From Pseudomonas viridiflava (GTDB lineage: Bacteria > Pseudomonadota > Gammaproteobacteria > Pseudomonadales > Pseudomonadaceae): DNA of 64,000 bases. The position numbers and the translations under genes are program-made. Within the stretch, counting starts at the first letter, position 1. Each line of letters opens with the position of its first letter. Positions 24,491-33,462 of the stretch are shown here, piece by piece. Where the stretch lies: NCBI RefSeq assembly GCF_900583165.1, contig NZ_UTKY01000095.1:186001-250000 (forward strand). Direction: 5' to 3'. The notes under the pieces were generated by a model. It did not search any database and was not told the origin of the DNA. It saw nothing but the letters and a program-made list of their open reading frames with translations.

Positions 24491-26395
24491 ATGAGCACAG
24501 AAATAAAAAGTACAAAACTCAAAAACACCGTGCACCTGAGTGAATCGGCCAAGGTCGACTCCGGCTCCGTGCAGCCGTTTACCCGCTCGCAAAAAGTCTA
24601 CGTACAGGGCACTCGCCCGGATATCCGCGTGCCGATGCGCGAAATCAGCCTGGACGTGACCCCCACTGATTTCGGCGGTGAAATCAACGCGCCCGTGGTG
24701 GTCTACGACACCTCCGGCCCCTACACCGACCCCAACGTGATCATCGATGTGCGTAAAGGCCTGGCCGACGTGCGCTCGCCGTGGATCGAAGTGCGCAACG
24801 ACACCGAGCGCCTGTCGGGCCTCAGCTCGCACTTTGGCCAACAGCGCTTGAGCGATGCCGAGCTGACCGCGCTACGTTTCGCCCATGTGAAGAACCCACG
24901 CCGCGCCAAGGCCGGAGCCAACGTCACGCAGATGCACTACGCGCGCAAAGGCATCATCACCGCCGAGATGGAATACGTCGCCATCCGCGAAAACATGAAG
25001 CTCGAAGTAGCCCGTGCCGCAGGCCTTTTGGACCAGCAGCACGCCGGGCACAGCTTTGGCGCCAGCGTGCCGAAAATCATCACGCCCGAGTTCGTACGCG
25101 AAGAAATCGCCCGTGGCCGCGCCATCATCCCGGCCAACATCAACCACACCGAGCTGGAACCGATGATCATCGGCCGTAACTTCCTGGTGAAGATCAACGG
25201 CAACATCGGCAACAGCGCCCTGGGCTCGTCCATCGAAGAAGAAGTGGCGAAACTGACCTGGGGCATTCGCTGGGGCTCGGACACCGTGATGGACCTGTCC
25301 ACCGGTAAGCACATCCACGAAACCCGCGAGTGGATCATCCGCAACTCGCCGGTGCCGATCGGTACCGTGCCGATCTACCAGGCCCTGGAAAAAGTCGGCG
25401 GCGCCGCTGAAGACCTGACCTGGGAATTGTTCCGCGACACCCTGGTGGAGCAGGCCGAGCAGGGCGTGGATTACTTCACCATCCACGCCGGCGTGTTGCT
25501 GCGCTACGTGCCGCTGACCGCCAAGCGCGTCACCGGCATCGTCTCCCGTGGCGGCTCGATCATGGCCAAGTGGTGCCTGGCGCACCACAAAGAGAACTTC
25601 ACCTACACGCATTTCGACGAAATCTGCGAAATCATGAAGGCCTATGACGTCAGCTTCTCCCTCGGCGACGGCCTGCGCCCTGGCTCGATTGCCGACGCCA
25701 ACGACGCCGCCCAGTTCGGCGAGCTGGAAACCCTCGGCGAGCTGACCAAGACCGCCTGGAAACACGATGTTCAAACCATGATCGAAGGCCCTGGCCACGT
25801 GCCGATGCAGTTGATCAAGGAGAACATGGACAAGCAGCTCGAATGCTGCGACGAAGCGCCGTTCTACACCCTCGGCCCGCTGACCACCGACATCGCCCCG
25901 GGCTACGACCACATCACCTCCGGCATCGGCGCGGCGATGATCGGCTGGTTTGGCTGCGCCATGCTTTGCTACGTCACGCCCAAGGAACACCTGGGCTTGC
26001 CGAACAAGGATGACGTGAAGACCGGGATCATCACCTACAAGATCGCCGCCCACGCGGCTGACCTTGCCAAAGGCCATCCGGGCGCGCAGATCCGCGATAA
26101 CGCCTTGAGCAAGGCGCGCTTCGAATTCCGTTGGGAAGACCAGTTCAATCTCGGCCTGGACCCGGACACGGCGCGTTCGTACCACGATGAAACCCTGCCG
26201 AAAGACTCGGCCAAGGTCGCGCATTTCTGCTCGATGTGCGGGCCGAAGTTCTGCTCGATGAAAATCACCCAGGAAGTGCGTGAGTACGCGGCCAACCAGC
26301 GTATTGACGCGGTGGATGTGGATGTGGCCAAGGGGTTGGCGGAGCAGGCGGAGCGGTTCAAGCAAGAAGGTAGCCAGTTGTACAAGAAGGTCTGA
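24491..26395 (+). CDS. thiC: phosphomethylpyrimidine synthase
   Basis: A 634-residue radical SAM enzyme converting aminoimidazole ribotide to HMP phosphate, the pyrimidine half of thiamine. The C-terminal cluster motif C-x2-C-x4-C is at residues 580, 583 and 588 (HFCSMCGPKFCSMK). Conserved blocks NINHTELEPMIIG and SRGGSIMAKWC are present. Length suits the Pseudomonas family. The ATG at 24491 has GGAGAG 6 bases upstream. The gene is preceded by a TPP riboswitch, so its expression should fall when TPP is plentiful. Confidence 0.97.
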   Translation: MSTEIKSTKLKNTVHLSESAKVDSGSVQPFTRSQKVYVQGTRPDIRVPMREISLDVTPTDFGGEINAPVVVYDTSGPYTDPNVIIDVRKGLADVRSPWIEVRNDTERLSGLSSHFGQQRLSDAELTALRFAHVKNPRRAKAGANVTQMHYARKGIITAEMEYVAIRENMKLEVARAAGLLDQQHAGHSFGASVPKIITPEFVREEIARGRAIIPANINHTELEPMIIGRNFLVKINGNIGNSALGSSIEEEVAKLTWGIRWGSDTVMDLSTGKHIHETREWIIRNSPVPIGTVPIYQALEKVGGAAEDLTWELFRDTLVEQAEQGVDYFTIHAGVLLRYVPLTAKRVTGIVSRGGSIMAKWCLAHHKENFTYTHFDEICEIMKAYDVSFSLGDGLRPGSIADANDAAQFGELETLGELTKTAWKHDVQTMIEGPGHVPMQLIKENMDKQLECCDEAPFYTLGPLTTDIAPGYDHITSGIGAAMIGWFGCAMLCYVTPKEHLGLPNKDDVKTGIITYKIAAHAADLAKGHPGAQIRDNALSKARFEFRWEDQFNLGLDPDTARSYHDETLPKDSAKVAHFCSMCGPKFCSMKITQEVREYAANQRIDAVDVDVAKGLAEQAERFKQEGSQLYKKV

Positions 26396-26429
26396 CTCGG
26401 GATTGTTGGAGGCTGTGCCGGCCTCTTCG

Positions 26430-26500
26430 GGAGCAAGCCCCCTCCCACATTTTGAGTTGTGAATACATTCAAGTGTGGGAGGGGGCTTGCCCCCGATAGC
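26430..26500. repeat. inverted pair of REP elements
   Basis: Two facing copies of the GTGGGAGGGGGCTTGCCCCC family, at 26430-26453 (reverse) and 26471-26500 (forward), between thiC and the transporter gene. Confidence 0.85.
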
Positions 26501-26539
26501 AATCTCCCAAACAAAAAATGCCCCTCAGAGATAACACCC

Positions 26540-27829
26540 TTGAGCATTCAACCGAGTACCTACTCTCCTGATATAGCCGTGCCGAGCGACAAAAGAGTCT
26601 TCGGCGCCCGCGACCTCTTCTCCCTCTGGTTCTCCCTCGGCATCGGCCTGATGGTCTTGCAGACCGGCGCCTTGCTCGCCCCAGGCCTGGGCCTGTCTGG
26701 CTCATTACTGGCGATCTTCCTTGGCACGCTTGTAGGCGTGCTATTGCTGGCCGCCGTCGGCGTGATCGGCAGCGACACCGGCCTGTCCGCCATGGCCGCG
26801 CTCAAACTCAGCCTCGGTGCAAAAGGCGCCAGCCTGCCGGCGCTGCTGAACTTGCTGCAACTGATCGGCTGGGGCTCATTCGAAATCATCGTGATGCGCG
26901 ACGCCGCCAGCCTGTTGGGCGCACGGGCGTTCAGCGACGGCAGCCTGTTGGCCAGCCCGTTGCTGTGGACGTTGTTTTTCGGCGGTTTGGCCACCCTGCT
27001 GGCCGTCAGCGGCCCGCTGACCTTTGTGCGCCAGATCCTGCGCAAATGGGGCATCTGGCTGCTGCTCGCCGCGTGCCTGTGGCTGACCTGGAACCTGTTC
27101 GCCAAAGCCGACCTGGCAGCGCTGTGGGCCCAGGCCGGTGACGGTTCCATGCCGTTTGCCGTGGGTTTTGATATCGCCATCGCCATGCCACTCTCGTGGC
27201 TGCCGCTGATCGCCGATTACTCACGTTTCGGCAAACGCGCCAAAAACGTGTTCGGCGGCACCGCATTGGGCTTCTTTATCGGTAACTTCTGGCTGATGAG
27301 CCTGGGCGTGGCCTACACCCTGGCGTTCGCGCCGAGCGGTGAAGTGAATGCGTTGTTACTGGCCTTGGCGGGCGCGGGCCTGGGGATACCGCTGTTGCTG
27401 ATCCTGCTGGACGAGTCGGAAAACGCCTTTGCCGATATTCATTCGGCTGCGGTATCCAGCGGCATTCTGCTGCGATTGAAGGTCGAGCACCTGGCGTTGG
27501 CGATTGGTGTGATTTGCACCCTGATCGCCTGCTTTGCGCCGCTGGCCCAGTATCAGAACTTCCTGCTGCTGATTGGCTCGGTATTCGCGCCGCTGTTTGG
27601 CGTGGTGCTGGTGGACCACTTCATTCTGCGCCGTCGCGGCCAGGGCATGGTTGCCGCGCTACGCTGGCCGGCGCTGTTGGCCTGGCTGGGCGGTATCGCG
27701 ACTTACCACCTGCTGGCCAACCTGTATCCGGATATCGGCGCAACCCTGCCGGCGCTGGTGCTGGCAGGGCTGCTGCAGTTCATCCTTGGCCGGGCGTTTA
27801 CTGGCGAGCGGGCACCAGCTCAGGCTTGA
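26540..27829 (+). CDS. cytX: cytosine permease-family transporter, putative hydroxymethylpyrimidine transporter CytX
   Basis: A 429-residue NCS1/cytosine-permease-type inner-membrane protein with about twelve hydrophobic helices. It opens with RVFGARDLFSLWFSLGIGLM and contains MPLSWLPLIADYSRFGKRAKN near residue 220, a pattern of this family. Proteins of this subgroup next to thiamine genes are called CytX and are thought to import HMP, the pyrimidine made by ThiC. The substrate is inferred from the thiC neighbour. No ATG is available near the N-terminus: the TTG at 26540 and the GTG at 26579 are both possible. I prefer the TTG, with low certainty. It may be read from the riboswitch-controlled thiC transcript, though a REP pair intervenes. 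Confidence 0.8.
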   Translation: MSIQPSTYSPDIAVPSDKRVFGARDLFSLWFSLGIGLMVLQTGALLAPGLGLSGSLLAIFLGTLVGVLLLAAVGVIGSDTGLSAMAALKLSLGAKGASLPALLNLLQLIGWGSFEIIVMRDAASLLGARAFSDGSLLASPLLWTLFFGGLATLLAVSGPLTFVRQILRKWGIWLLLAACLWLTWNLFAKADLAALWAQAGDGSMPFAVGFDIAIAMPLSWLPLIADYSRFGKRAKNVFGGTALGFFIGNFWLMSLGVAYTLAFAPSGEVNALLLALAGAGLGIPLLLILLDESENAFADIHSAAVSSGILLRLKVEHLALAIGVICTLIACFAPLAQYQNFLLLIGSVFAPLFGVVLVDHFILRRRGQGMVAALRWPALLAWLGGIATYHLLANLYPDIGATLPALVLAGLLQFILGRAFTGERAPAQA

Positions 27830-28535
27830 GGACGCCGTCGAGGCGCGAGTAGGGAATCTGCAATTCGACGTGGCCCAGGGCATAGGGCGCGATGGTGGTA
27901 GTGGGGTACTTGAGCACCACGCCACCACCGGTCAGCGCCACATTCGGAGTTTTCTGGAAGGGGTAGGTTTTCACAAACTCCGGTTCCAGGCTCAGGCGGG
28001 TGCTGATCAGCCAGCTGTTGTGGGCCACCTGGGCGGCTTTCCAGAACGCGTCCTCTTTGCCGGGTAGCAGCATATCGGTCAACGACAAGGCCTTTTGCTG
28101 CTGGCGCGAATAGTTGATGAACGCGCGGCCTGGCTCGCCGTGGGTGGCGCCCTGGTCCAGGTAGCTGGACAACTCGATGATCACCAAGCCGTCATGCTGC
28201 TCGCGTACCTTGGCCTGCAAGTACATGCTGTTGCGCGGGGCGGCGCTGCGCAGGAACTGCTCGGCGTACGTCGCAAGGCTGGTGGGCAGCGGGTCGGCCT
28301 GGGTCATCTCCAGTAGGCGTTGTTCGATCAAGGCGTCGAGCTTGGGCTCTTTGGCAAAATGCACCGTGTCGATATTCACCAGTGGGCAGTCGGCGCTGGC
28401 GCAACCGGGCTTGCTTTGCTCGGTGGCGTCGCGGGTGGCTTCCAGCGGCGTGTGCCAGCTTGGTTGGAATAGGCTTTGGCAGGCACCCAGGGTCAGGGCA
28501 ATGCAGGCCACGGAGGCGATTTTTAAAAGCGACAT
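27798..28535 (-). CDS. lipoprotein of the RsiV/DUF3298 family
   Basis: A 245-residue lipoprotein. The signal peptide ends in the lipobox TLGAC with Cys at residue 19. The mature part is periplasmic and contains NSMYLQAKVREQHDGLVIIELSSY and LSLTDMLLPGKEDAFW, then the C-terminal block TTTIAPYALGHVELQIPYS, which is typical of the C-terminal domain of RsiV-like proteins (DUF3298). It corresponds to PA4972. Function unknown; RsiV of Bacillus binds lysozyme, but here the domain is not fused to an anti-sigma region. Its 3' end overlaps that of cytX by 32 bases. Confidence 0.8.
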   Translation of the reverse strand: MSLLKIASVACIALTLGACQSLFQPSWHTPLEATRDATEQSKPGCASADCPLVNIDTVHFAKEPKLDALIEQRLLEMTQADPLPTSLATYAEQFLRSAAPRNSMYLQAKVREQHDGLVIIELSSYLDQGATHGEPGRAFINYSRQQQKALSLTDMLLPGKEDAFWKAAQVAHNSWLISTRLSLEPEFVKTYPFQKTPNVALTGGGVVLKYPTTTIAPYALGHVELQIPYSRLDGVLKPELVPARQ

Positions 28536-28727
28536 GGGTGTCCTTCGTCTAACGATAAGAGCGAAATTGTGCAGCTTCGACTACCGGCGTGGCAGTCAGT
28601 TCGCCACTAAACTGATTTGAGCGAGTTTGACGCCCGCCGTCTATCCCGGCAACTGGAAAGGGGCTGCACCGAGGGGGGCGAGCGCGTTAGGATGGCGCCA
28701 ATTGCGCAGGCACAACGAGGAAGGGAT

Positions 28728-29345
28728 ATGACGGACTTTGCAAAATCGACGCCGAGCAAAATCGAAATTGTTCAGCGCGACAATGCGTTCAAGGGCTTCT
28801 ATCAGCTCGACCGCCTGCAACTGCGTCATGAGAAATTCGACGGCGGCATGAGCCGGGTGATCAACCGTGAAGTCTTCGTTCGTCATGATGCTGTGTGTGT
28901 ATTGCCTTACGACCCGCAGCGCGACGAGGTGGTGTTGAACGAGCAGTTCCGCATCGGTGCCATGGGCCGTACCGACAACCCATGGCTGATTGAGATGGTC
29001 GCTGGGCTGATCGACAAGGATGAGCAACCCGAGGAGGTTGCGCACCGCGAAGCCGAGGAGGAAGCTGGGCTGACGTTCTCCGCGCTATGGCCAATCACCA
29101 AGTATTTCCCGTCGCCCGGCGGCAGCACCGAATTTGTCCACCTGTACCTGGGCCGTTGCGACAGCACCGGGGTGGGGGGCGTCCATGGATTGGAAGAAGA
29201 AGCCGAAGATATCCGCGTCACCGTTTGGGCATTCGAGGATGCGCTGCAAGCGGTGCGCGACGGTAAAATTTCCAACGCAGCCAGCATTATCGCCCTGCAA
29301 TGGCTTGCGCTTAATCGCGCGGAAGTGAGGGGGTTATGGCAGTAA
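28728..29345 (+). CDS. nudF: ADP-ribose pyrophosphatase (Nudix hydrolase)
   Basis: A 205-residue Nudix hydrolase that splits ADP-ribose into AMP and ribose 5-phosphate. A complete Nudix box runs from Gly93 to about residue 115 (GLIDKDEQPEEVAHREAEEE, followed by AGL). The downstream YFPSPGGSTEFVHLYLG block, with its Pro-Gly-Gly, is characteristic of the ADP-ribose-specific branch. Length matches E. coli NudF (209). The start at 28728 has AGGAAGGG 3-10 bases upstream. It overlaps the next gene by 10 bases; in E. coli nudF is also followed by yqiB and cpdA. Confidence 0.93.
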   Translation: MTDFAKSTPSKIEIVQRDNAFKGFYQLDRLQLRHEKFDGGMSRVINREVFVRHDAVCVLPYDPQRDEVVLNEQFRIGAMGRTDNPWLIEMVAGLIDKDEQPEEVAHREAEEEAGLTFSALWPITKYFPSPGGSTEFVHLYLGRCDSTGVGGVHGLEEEAEDIRVTVWAFEDALQAVRDGKISNAASIIALQWLALNRAEVRGLWQ

Positions 29346-29785
29346 AGGCACGAGAACGATACCGAGTCGACCTGATCGGGCTGCAAGCGGCGTGCGAGGC
29401 CAACTATGCGCGGCTGATGCGTCTGCTGCCGGATATGCGCCACGCCCCAGCGGCGCGGCGCATCGCGGTGACCCACGGCGACCAGATGCTCGGCGTGCTG
29501 ACTCTGGAAGTCATCGTCAACTGCCCGTATACCACCACCTTGCGCGTACGCCAGGAACACAGCCTGCCGTGGCTGCCGGTGCCACAACTGGAGGTGCAGG
29601 TGTACCACGATGCGCGTATGGCCGAAGTGATCAGCGCTGAACATGCGCGGCGCTTTCGCAGCATCTATCCTTACCCCAATGTGTTCATGCACCAGCCCGA
29701 TGAGAAAGCGCAGCTCAATGTGTTCCTCGGTGAATGGCTGAGCCACTGCCTGGCCCTGGGGCATGAATTCGAAGTCGTGCGGTAG
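29336..29785 (+). CDS. YqiB-like protein (DUF1249)
   Basis: A 149-residue protein of the DUF1249 family. It opens with YRVDLIGLQAACEANYARLMRLLPDM and ends with FLGEWLSHCLALGHEF, both conserved in the family. No enzymatic motif or membrane segment is visible, and the function is unknown. Conserved linkage nudF-yqiB-cpdA-yqiA-parE is retained here as in E. coli. The ATG overlaps the end of nudF. Confidence 0.88.
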   Translation: MAVKARERYRVDLIGLQAACEANYARLMRLLPDMRHAPAARRIAVTHGDQMLGVLTLEVIVNCPYTTTLRVRQEHSLPWLPVPQLEVQVYHDARMAEVISAEHARRFRSIYPYPNVFMHQPDEKAQLNVFLGEWLSHCLALGHEFEVVR

Positions 29786-29883
29786 ATGTGAACTGTATCT
29801 GATTCCTTGTATTTCCTCTTTGGTGTGCTGCCCAGCATAATCACGCCACACGTCCATTCCTGTGATTGCCTTGGGAGAGCGCC

Positions 29884-30699
29884 TTGCCGAGCGTATCCAC
29901 CGTGACCCCCGACGCGCCGGCGTTGCTGGTGCAACTGTCCGACAGCCACCTGTTTGCCGAGGCCGATGCCACGCTGTTGGGCATGAATACCCGCGACAGC
30001 CTGCAACAGGTGATCGAGCGGGTGCGCACGCAGCAGCCCCGCGTCGACTTGATGCTGGCCACAGGGGACTTGTCCCAGGACGGCACGCTCGAGTCCTACC
30101 AACAATTTCGCGACATGACGCGGCAGATCGATGCGCCGGCGCGCTGGATTCCTGGCAATCACGATGAGCCGCAGGTCATGGTCCACGCCGCCGAGCACAG
30201 CGATTTTCTGGAACCAGTGGTCGATATCGGCAATTGGCGCATCACCTTGCTGGACTCCGCCGTACCGGGCTCGGTGCCGGGTTATCTGCAAGACCAGCAA
30301 CTGCAATTGCTCGCCCGCGCACTGAGCGAAGCGCCTAGCCGTCACCATCTGGTGTGTTTCCACCATCACCCGGTGTCCATCGGGTGTGCGTGGATGGAGC
30401 CTATTGGCCTGCGCAACCCCGAAGCCCTGTTTGCCGTGCTGGATCGCTTCCCGCAGGTCAAGGCAGTGCTGTGGGGGCATGTGCACCAAGAGATCGACCG
30501 CGAGCGCAATGGCGTACGGTTGTTGGCGTCGCCGTCCACCTGTATCCAGTTCGCGCCGGGCAGTGATGACTTCAAGGTCAGTGACGAGGCGCCGGGGTAT
30601 CGGTGGTTGCGGTTGCATGCCGACGGGCGGTTTGAGACGGGTGTAGAGCGGGTGCAAGACTTTGCCTTTACGGTGGATTACGGCAGCAACGGTTATTAA
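29884..30699 (+). CDS. cpdA: 3',5'-cyclic-AMP phosphodiesterase
   Basis: A 271-residue metallophosphoesterase that hydrolyses cAMP and so limits CRP/Vfr signalling. All metal motifs are present: D-x-H (QLSDSHLF), GD (LATGDLSQDG), GNHDE (WIPGNHDEP), H (CFHHHPV) and GHVH (VLWGHVHQEI). It corresponds to PA4969. No ATG is available; the TTG at 29884 has GGGAG 6 bases upstream and is preferred to the in-frame TTG at 29866. It ends before a REP pair. Confidence 0.93.
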   Translation: MPSVSTVTPDAPALLVQLSDSHLFAEADATLLGMNTRDSLQQVIERVRTQQPRVDLMLATGDLSQDGTLESYQQFRDMTRQIDAPARWIPGNHDEPQVMVHAAEHSDFLEPVVDIGNWRITLLDSAVPGSVPGYLQDQQLQLLARALSEAPSRHHLVCFHHHPVSIGCAWMEPIGLRNPEALFAVLDRFPQVKAVLWGHVHQEIDRERNGVRLLASPSTCIQFAPGSDDFKVSDEAPGYRWLRLHADGRFETGVERVQDFAFTVDYGSNGY

Positions 30700-30716
30700 A
30701 AGCTGCAAATACTGAT

Positions 30717-30813
30717 CAAAAATGTGGGAGGGGGCTTGCCCCCGATAGCGGTGGGTCAGCCACAGATACAGTGCCTGACACTCTGCTATCGGGGGCAAGC
30801 CCCCTCCCACATG
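30717..30813. repeat. inverted pair of REP elements
   Basis: Two facing copies of the GTGGGAGGGGGCTTGCCCCCGATAGC family (30721-30750 and 30785-30813) separated by about 35 bases, between cpdA and the esterase gene. Together they can fold into one long hairpin. Confidence 0.9.
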
Positions 30814-30904
30814 GGTTCTATGGTTTCAGGGAGATCGAGTGCTCACACACCACCCCGATCCCTGTAAACTGCGCCTCTTTGGCCTAAGTCACGGAGAGCC
30901 CGGC

Positions 30905-31513
30905 ATGCCCGCTTCGATCCTGTATATCCACGGTTTCAACAGTGCGCCGGCGTCCAAAAAGGCCAGCCAACTGATCACCGTGATGCATTCCCTCGGCCTG
31001 GCCGACCAACTGCGCGTGCCGGCCCTGCATCACCATCCCCGTCAGGCAATTCCTCAACTGGAAGCGGCTATCGCTGAACTGGGACGGCCACTGCTAGTCG
31101 GCAGCTCACTCGGCGGCTACTATGCAACCCATCTTGCCGAACGCCATGGCCTCAAGGCGCTGCTGGTCAACCCGGCGGTCAGCCCTCATCGGATGTTCGA
31201 CGGTTACCTGGGCACCCAGAAGAACCTCTACACCGATGAAAGCTGGGAATTGACCCACGACCACGTCTCGGCATTGGCCGAGCTGGAAGTGGCGGCGCCC
31301 CAAGATGCCGCGCGTTATCAGGTGTGGCTGCAGACCGGGGACGAAACCCTGGACTATCGCCTCGCCCAGCAGTACTACCGGGCCTGCGCCTTGCGCATCC
31401 AGGCCGGTGGCGACCATGGTTACCAGGGTTTCGCCCAGCAATTGCCGGCTTTGTTGAGCTTTGCCGGCTTTGGCGCAGATCAGTATCAATCCTTCGACTT
31501 TGCAGCACTGTAA
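30905..31513 (+). CDS. YqiA/YcfP-family alpha/beta-fold esterase
   Basis: A 202-residue small alpha/beta hydrolase. The nucleophile elbow is GSSLGG near residue 66 (LLVGSSLGGYYATHLA). The N-terminal ILYIHGFNSAPASKKA contains the oxyanion-side His-Gly, and the catalytic His is probable in AGGDHGYQGF. It is the counterpart of E. coli YqiA and PA4968, esterases of unknown natural substrate. A GGAGAG site precedes the ATG. It lies directly upstream of parE. Confidence 0.88.
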   Translation: MPASILYIHGFNSAPASKKASQLITVMHSLGLADQLRVPALHHHPRQAIPQLEAAIAELGRPLLVGSSLGGYYATHLAERHGLKALLVNPAVSPHRMFDGYLGTQKNLYTDESWELTHDHVSALAELEVAAPQDAARYQVWLQTGDETLDYRLAQQYYRACALRIQAGGDHGYQGFAQQLPALLSFAGFGADQYQSFDFAAL

Positions 31514-31557
31514 AGTCGCAGGTCACTTTTTAATCGAACGACTCACGACGAGACCCC

Positions 31558-33462
31558 ATGGCCACTCCCAGCGCTAGCTCTTATAACGCCGACGCCATCG
31601 AAGTCCTCTCGGGCCTCGACCCGGTGCGCAAACGCCCCGGCATGTATACCGACACGAGTCGGCCGAACCACCTTGCCCAGGAAGTCATCGACAACAGCGT
31701 CGACGAAGCCCTGGCCGGCCACGCCAAATCGGTGCATGTCATTCTCCACGCTGACCATTCCCTGGAAGTGTCCGACGATGGTCGCGGCATGCCGGTGGAC
31801 ATCCACCCGGAAGAGGGTGTGCCGGGCGTTGAGCTGATCCTCACCAAGCTCCATGCGGGCGGCAAGTTCTCCAACAAGAACTACCAGTTTTCCGGTGGCT
31901 TGCACGGTGTGGGTATTTCCGTGGTCAACGCCCTGTCCACATTGGTACGGGTGAAGGTCAAGCGCGACGGAAACGAGTACCAGATGACCTTCGCCGATGG
32001 CTACAAAGCCACCGACCTGGAAGTGATCGGCACCGTTGGCAAGCGCAACACCGGCACCAGCGTGTACTTCGCGCCGGACCCGAAATACTTTGATTCGCCA
32101 AAATTTTCCATCAGCCGCCTCAAGCACGTGCTCAAGGCCAAGGCGGTACTGTGCCCGGGCCTGCTGGTCACCTTTGAAGACAAAGGCACCGGCGAGAAGG
32201 TCGAGTGGCACTACGAAGATGGCCTGCGCTCCTACCTGGAAGATTCCGTCAGCGACTTCGAACGCCTGCCCAACGTGCCGTTTTGCGGCAGCCTGGCCGG
32301 TAATAAAGAAGCCGTCGATTGGGCCCTGCTGTGGCTGCCCGAAGGTGGCGACAGCGTGCAGGAAAGCTACGTCAACCTGATCCCTACGGCCCAGGGCGGT
32401 ACCCACGTCAACGGCTTGCGCCAAGGCTTGCTGGATGCCATGCGCGAATTCTGCGAATACCGCAGCCTGCTGCCGCGTGGCGTGAAGTTGGCGCCGGAAG
32501 ACGTGTGGGAGCGTATTGCGTTCGTGCTGTCGATGAAGATGCAGGAGCCGCAGTTTTCCGGTCAGACCAAGGAGCGCCTGTCGTCCCGTGAGGCGGCGGC
32601 GTTTGTTTCTGGTGTGGTCAAGGACGCCTTCAGCCTGTGGCTCAACGAACATCCCGAATTGGGCTTGGCCCTGGCGGAGCTGGCGATCAACAACGCTGGC
32701 CGTCGTCTCAAAGCCAGCAAGAAGGTCGAGCGCAAGCGTATTACTGCAGGCCCCGCACTGCCGGGCAAGCTGGCCGATTGCGCCGGGCAGGACCCGATGC
32801 GCTCGGAGCTGTTCCTGGTGGAAGGTGACTCCGCTGGCGGTTCCGCCAAGCAAGCGCGGGACAAAGAGTTCCAGGCGATCCTGCCGTTGCGCGGCAAGAT
32901 CCTCAACACCTGGGAAGTCGACGGCAGCGAAGTGCTGGCCAGCCAGGAAGTGCACAACATCGCCGTGGCGATCGGTGTCGACCCTGGCGCGGCCGATATG
33001 AGCCAGCTGCGCTACGGCAAGATCTGCATCCTCGCTGACGCCGACTCCGACGGCTTGCACATTGCCACCTTGTTGTGCGCGTTGTTCGTGCAGCACTTCC
33101 GCCCGTTGGTGGATGCCGGTCACGTCTACGTCGCCATGCCGCCGTTGTACCGTATCGACCTGGGCAAGGAGATTTTCTACGCCCTGGACGAAGCCGAGCG
33201 CGATGGCATCCTCGATCGCCTGGTGGCCGAGAAGAAACGCGGCAAGCCACAGGTCACACGATTCAAAGGCCTGGGTGAAATGAACCCGCCGCAACTGCGC
33301 GAAACCACCATGGACCCAAACACCCGGCGCCTGGTGCAGTTGACTCTGGAAGACTACGCCGCCACGTCGGAAATGATGGACATGCTGCTGGCGAAGAAAC
33401 GCGCACCAGACCGCAAGTCCTGGCTGGAATCCAAAGGCAACCTCGCCGAGGTGCTGGGCTGA
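31558..33462 (+). CDS. parE: DNA topoisomerase IV subunit B
   Basis: A 634-residue type II topoisomerase ATPase subunit that, with ParC, unlinks daughter chromosomes. The GHKL ATPase motifs are EVIDNSVDEALAG, DDGRGMPVDIHP and GLHGVGISVVNAL. The TOPRIM region carries EGDSAGGSAKQARDKEFQ and the metal-binding DADSDG. The segment MYTDTSRPNHL and the overall length separate it from GyrB. It corresponds to PA4967. The stop overlaps the start of the following phytase-like gene (TGATG). Confidence 0.97.
   Translation: MATPSASSYNADAIEVLSGLDPVRKRPGMYTDTSRPNHLAQEVIDNSVDEALAGHAKSVHVILHADHSLEVSDDGRGMPVDIHPEEGVPGVELILTKLHAGGKFSNKNYQFSGGLHGVGISVVNALSTLVRVKVKRDGNEYQMTFADGYKATDLEVIGTVGKRNTGTSVYFAPDPKYFDSPKFSISRLKHVLKAKAVLCPGLLVTFEDKGTGEKVEWHYEDGLRSYLEDSVSDFERLPNVPFCGSLAGNKEAVDWALLWLPEGGDSVQESYVNLIPTAQGGTHVNGLRQGLLDAMREFCEYRSLLPRGVKLAPEDVWERIAFVLSMKMQEPQFSGQTKERLSSREAAAFVSGVVKDAFSLWLNEHPELGLALAELAINNAGRRLKASKKVERKRITAGPALPGKLADCAGQDPMRSELFLVEGDSAGGSAKQARDKEFQAILPLRGKILNTWEVDGSEVLASQEVHNIAVAIGVDPGAADMSQLRYGKICILADADSDGLHIATLLCALFVQHFRPLVDAGHVYVAMPPLYRIDLGKEIFYALDEAERDGILDRLVAEKKRGKPQVTRFKGLGEMNPPQLRETTMDPNTRRLVQLTLEDYAATSEMMDMLLAKKRAPDRKSWLESKGNLAEVLG

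Noticed and set aside
24355..24543. Open frame in the thiC leader, considered as a leader peptide
   Set aside because: It runs into the thiC coding region in another frame and lacks a ribosome binding site; the leader is explained by the riboswitch.
26430..26500. Insertion sequence or CRISPR repeats at the recurring GTGGGAGGGGG motifs
   Set aside because: They are scattered short REP pairs in gene gaps, without spacers in an array, a transposase or target duplications.
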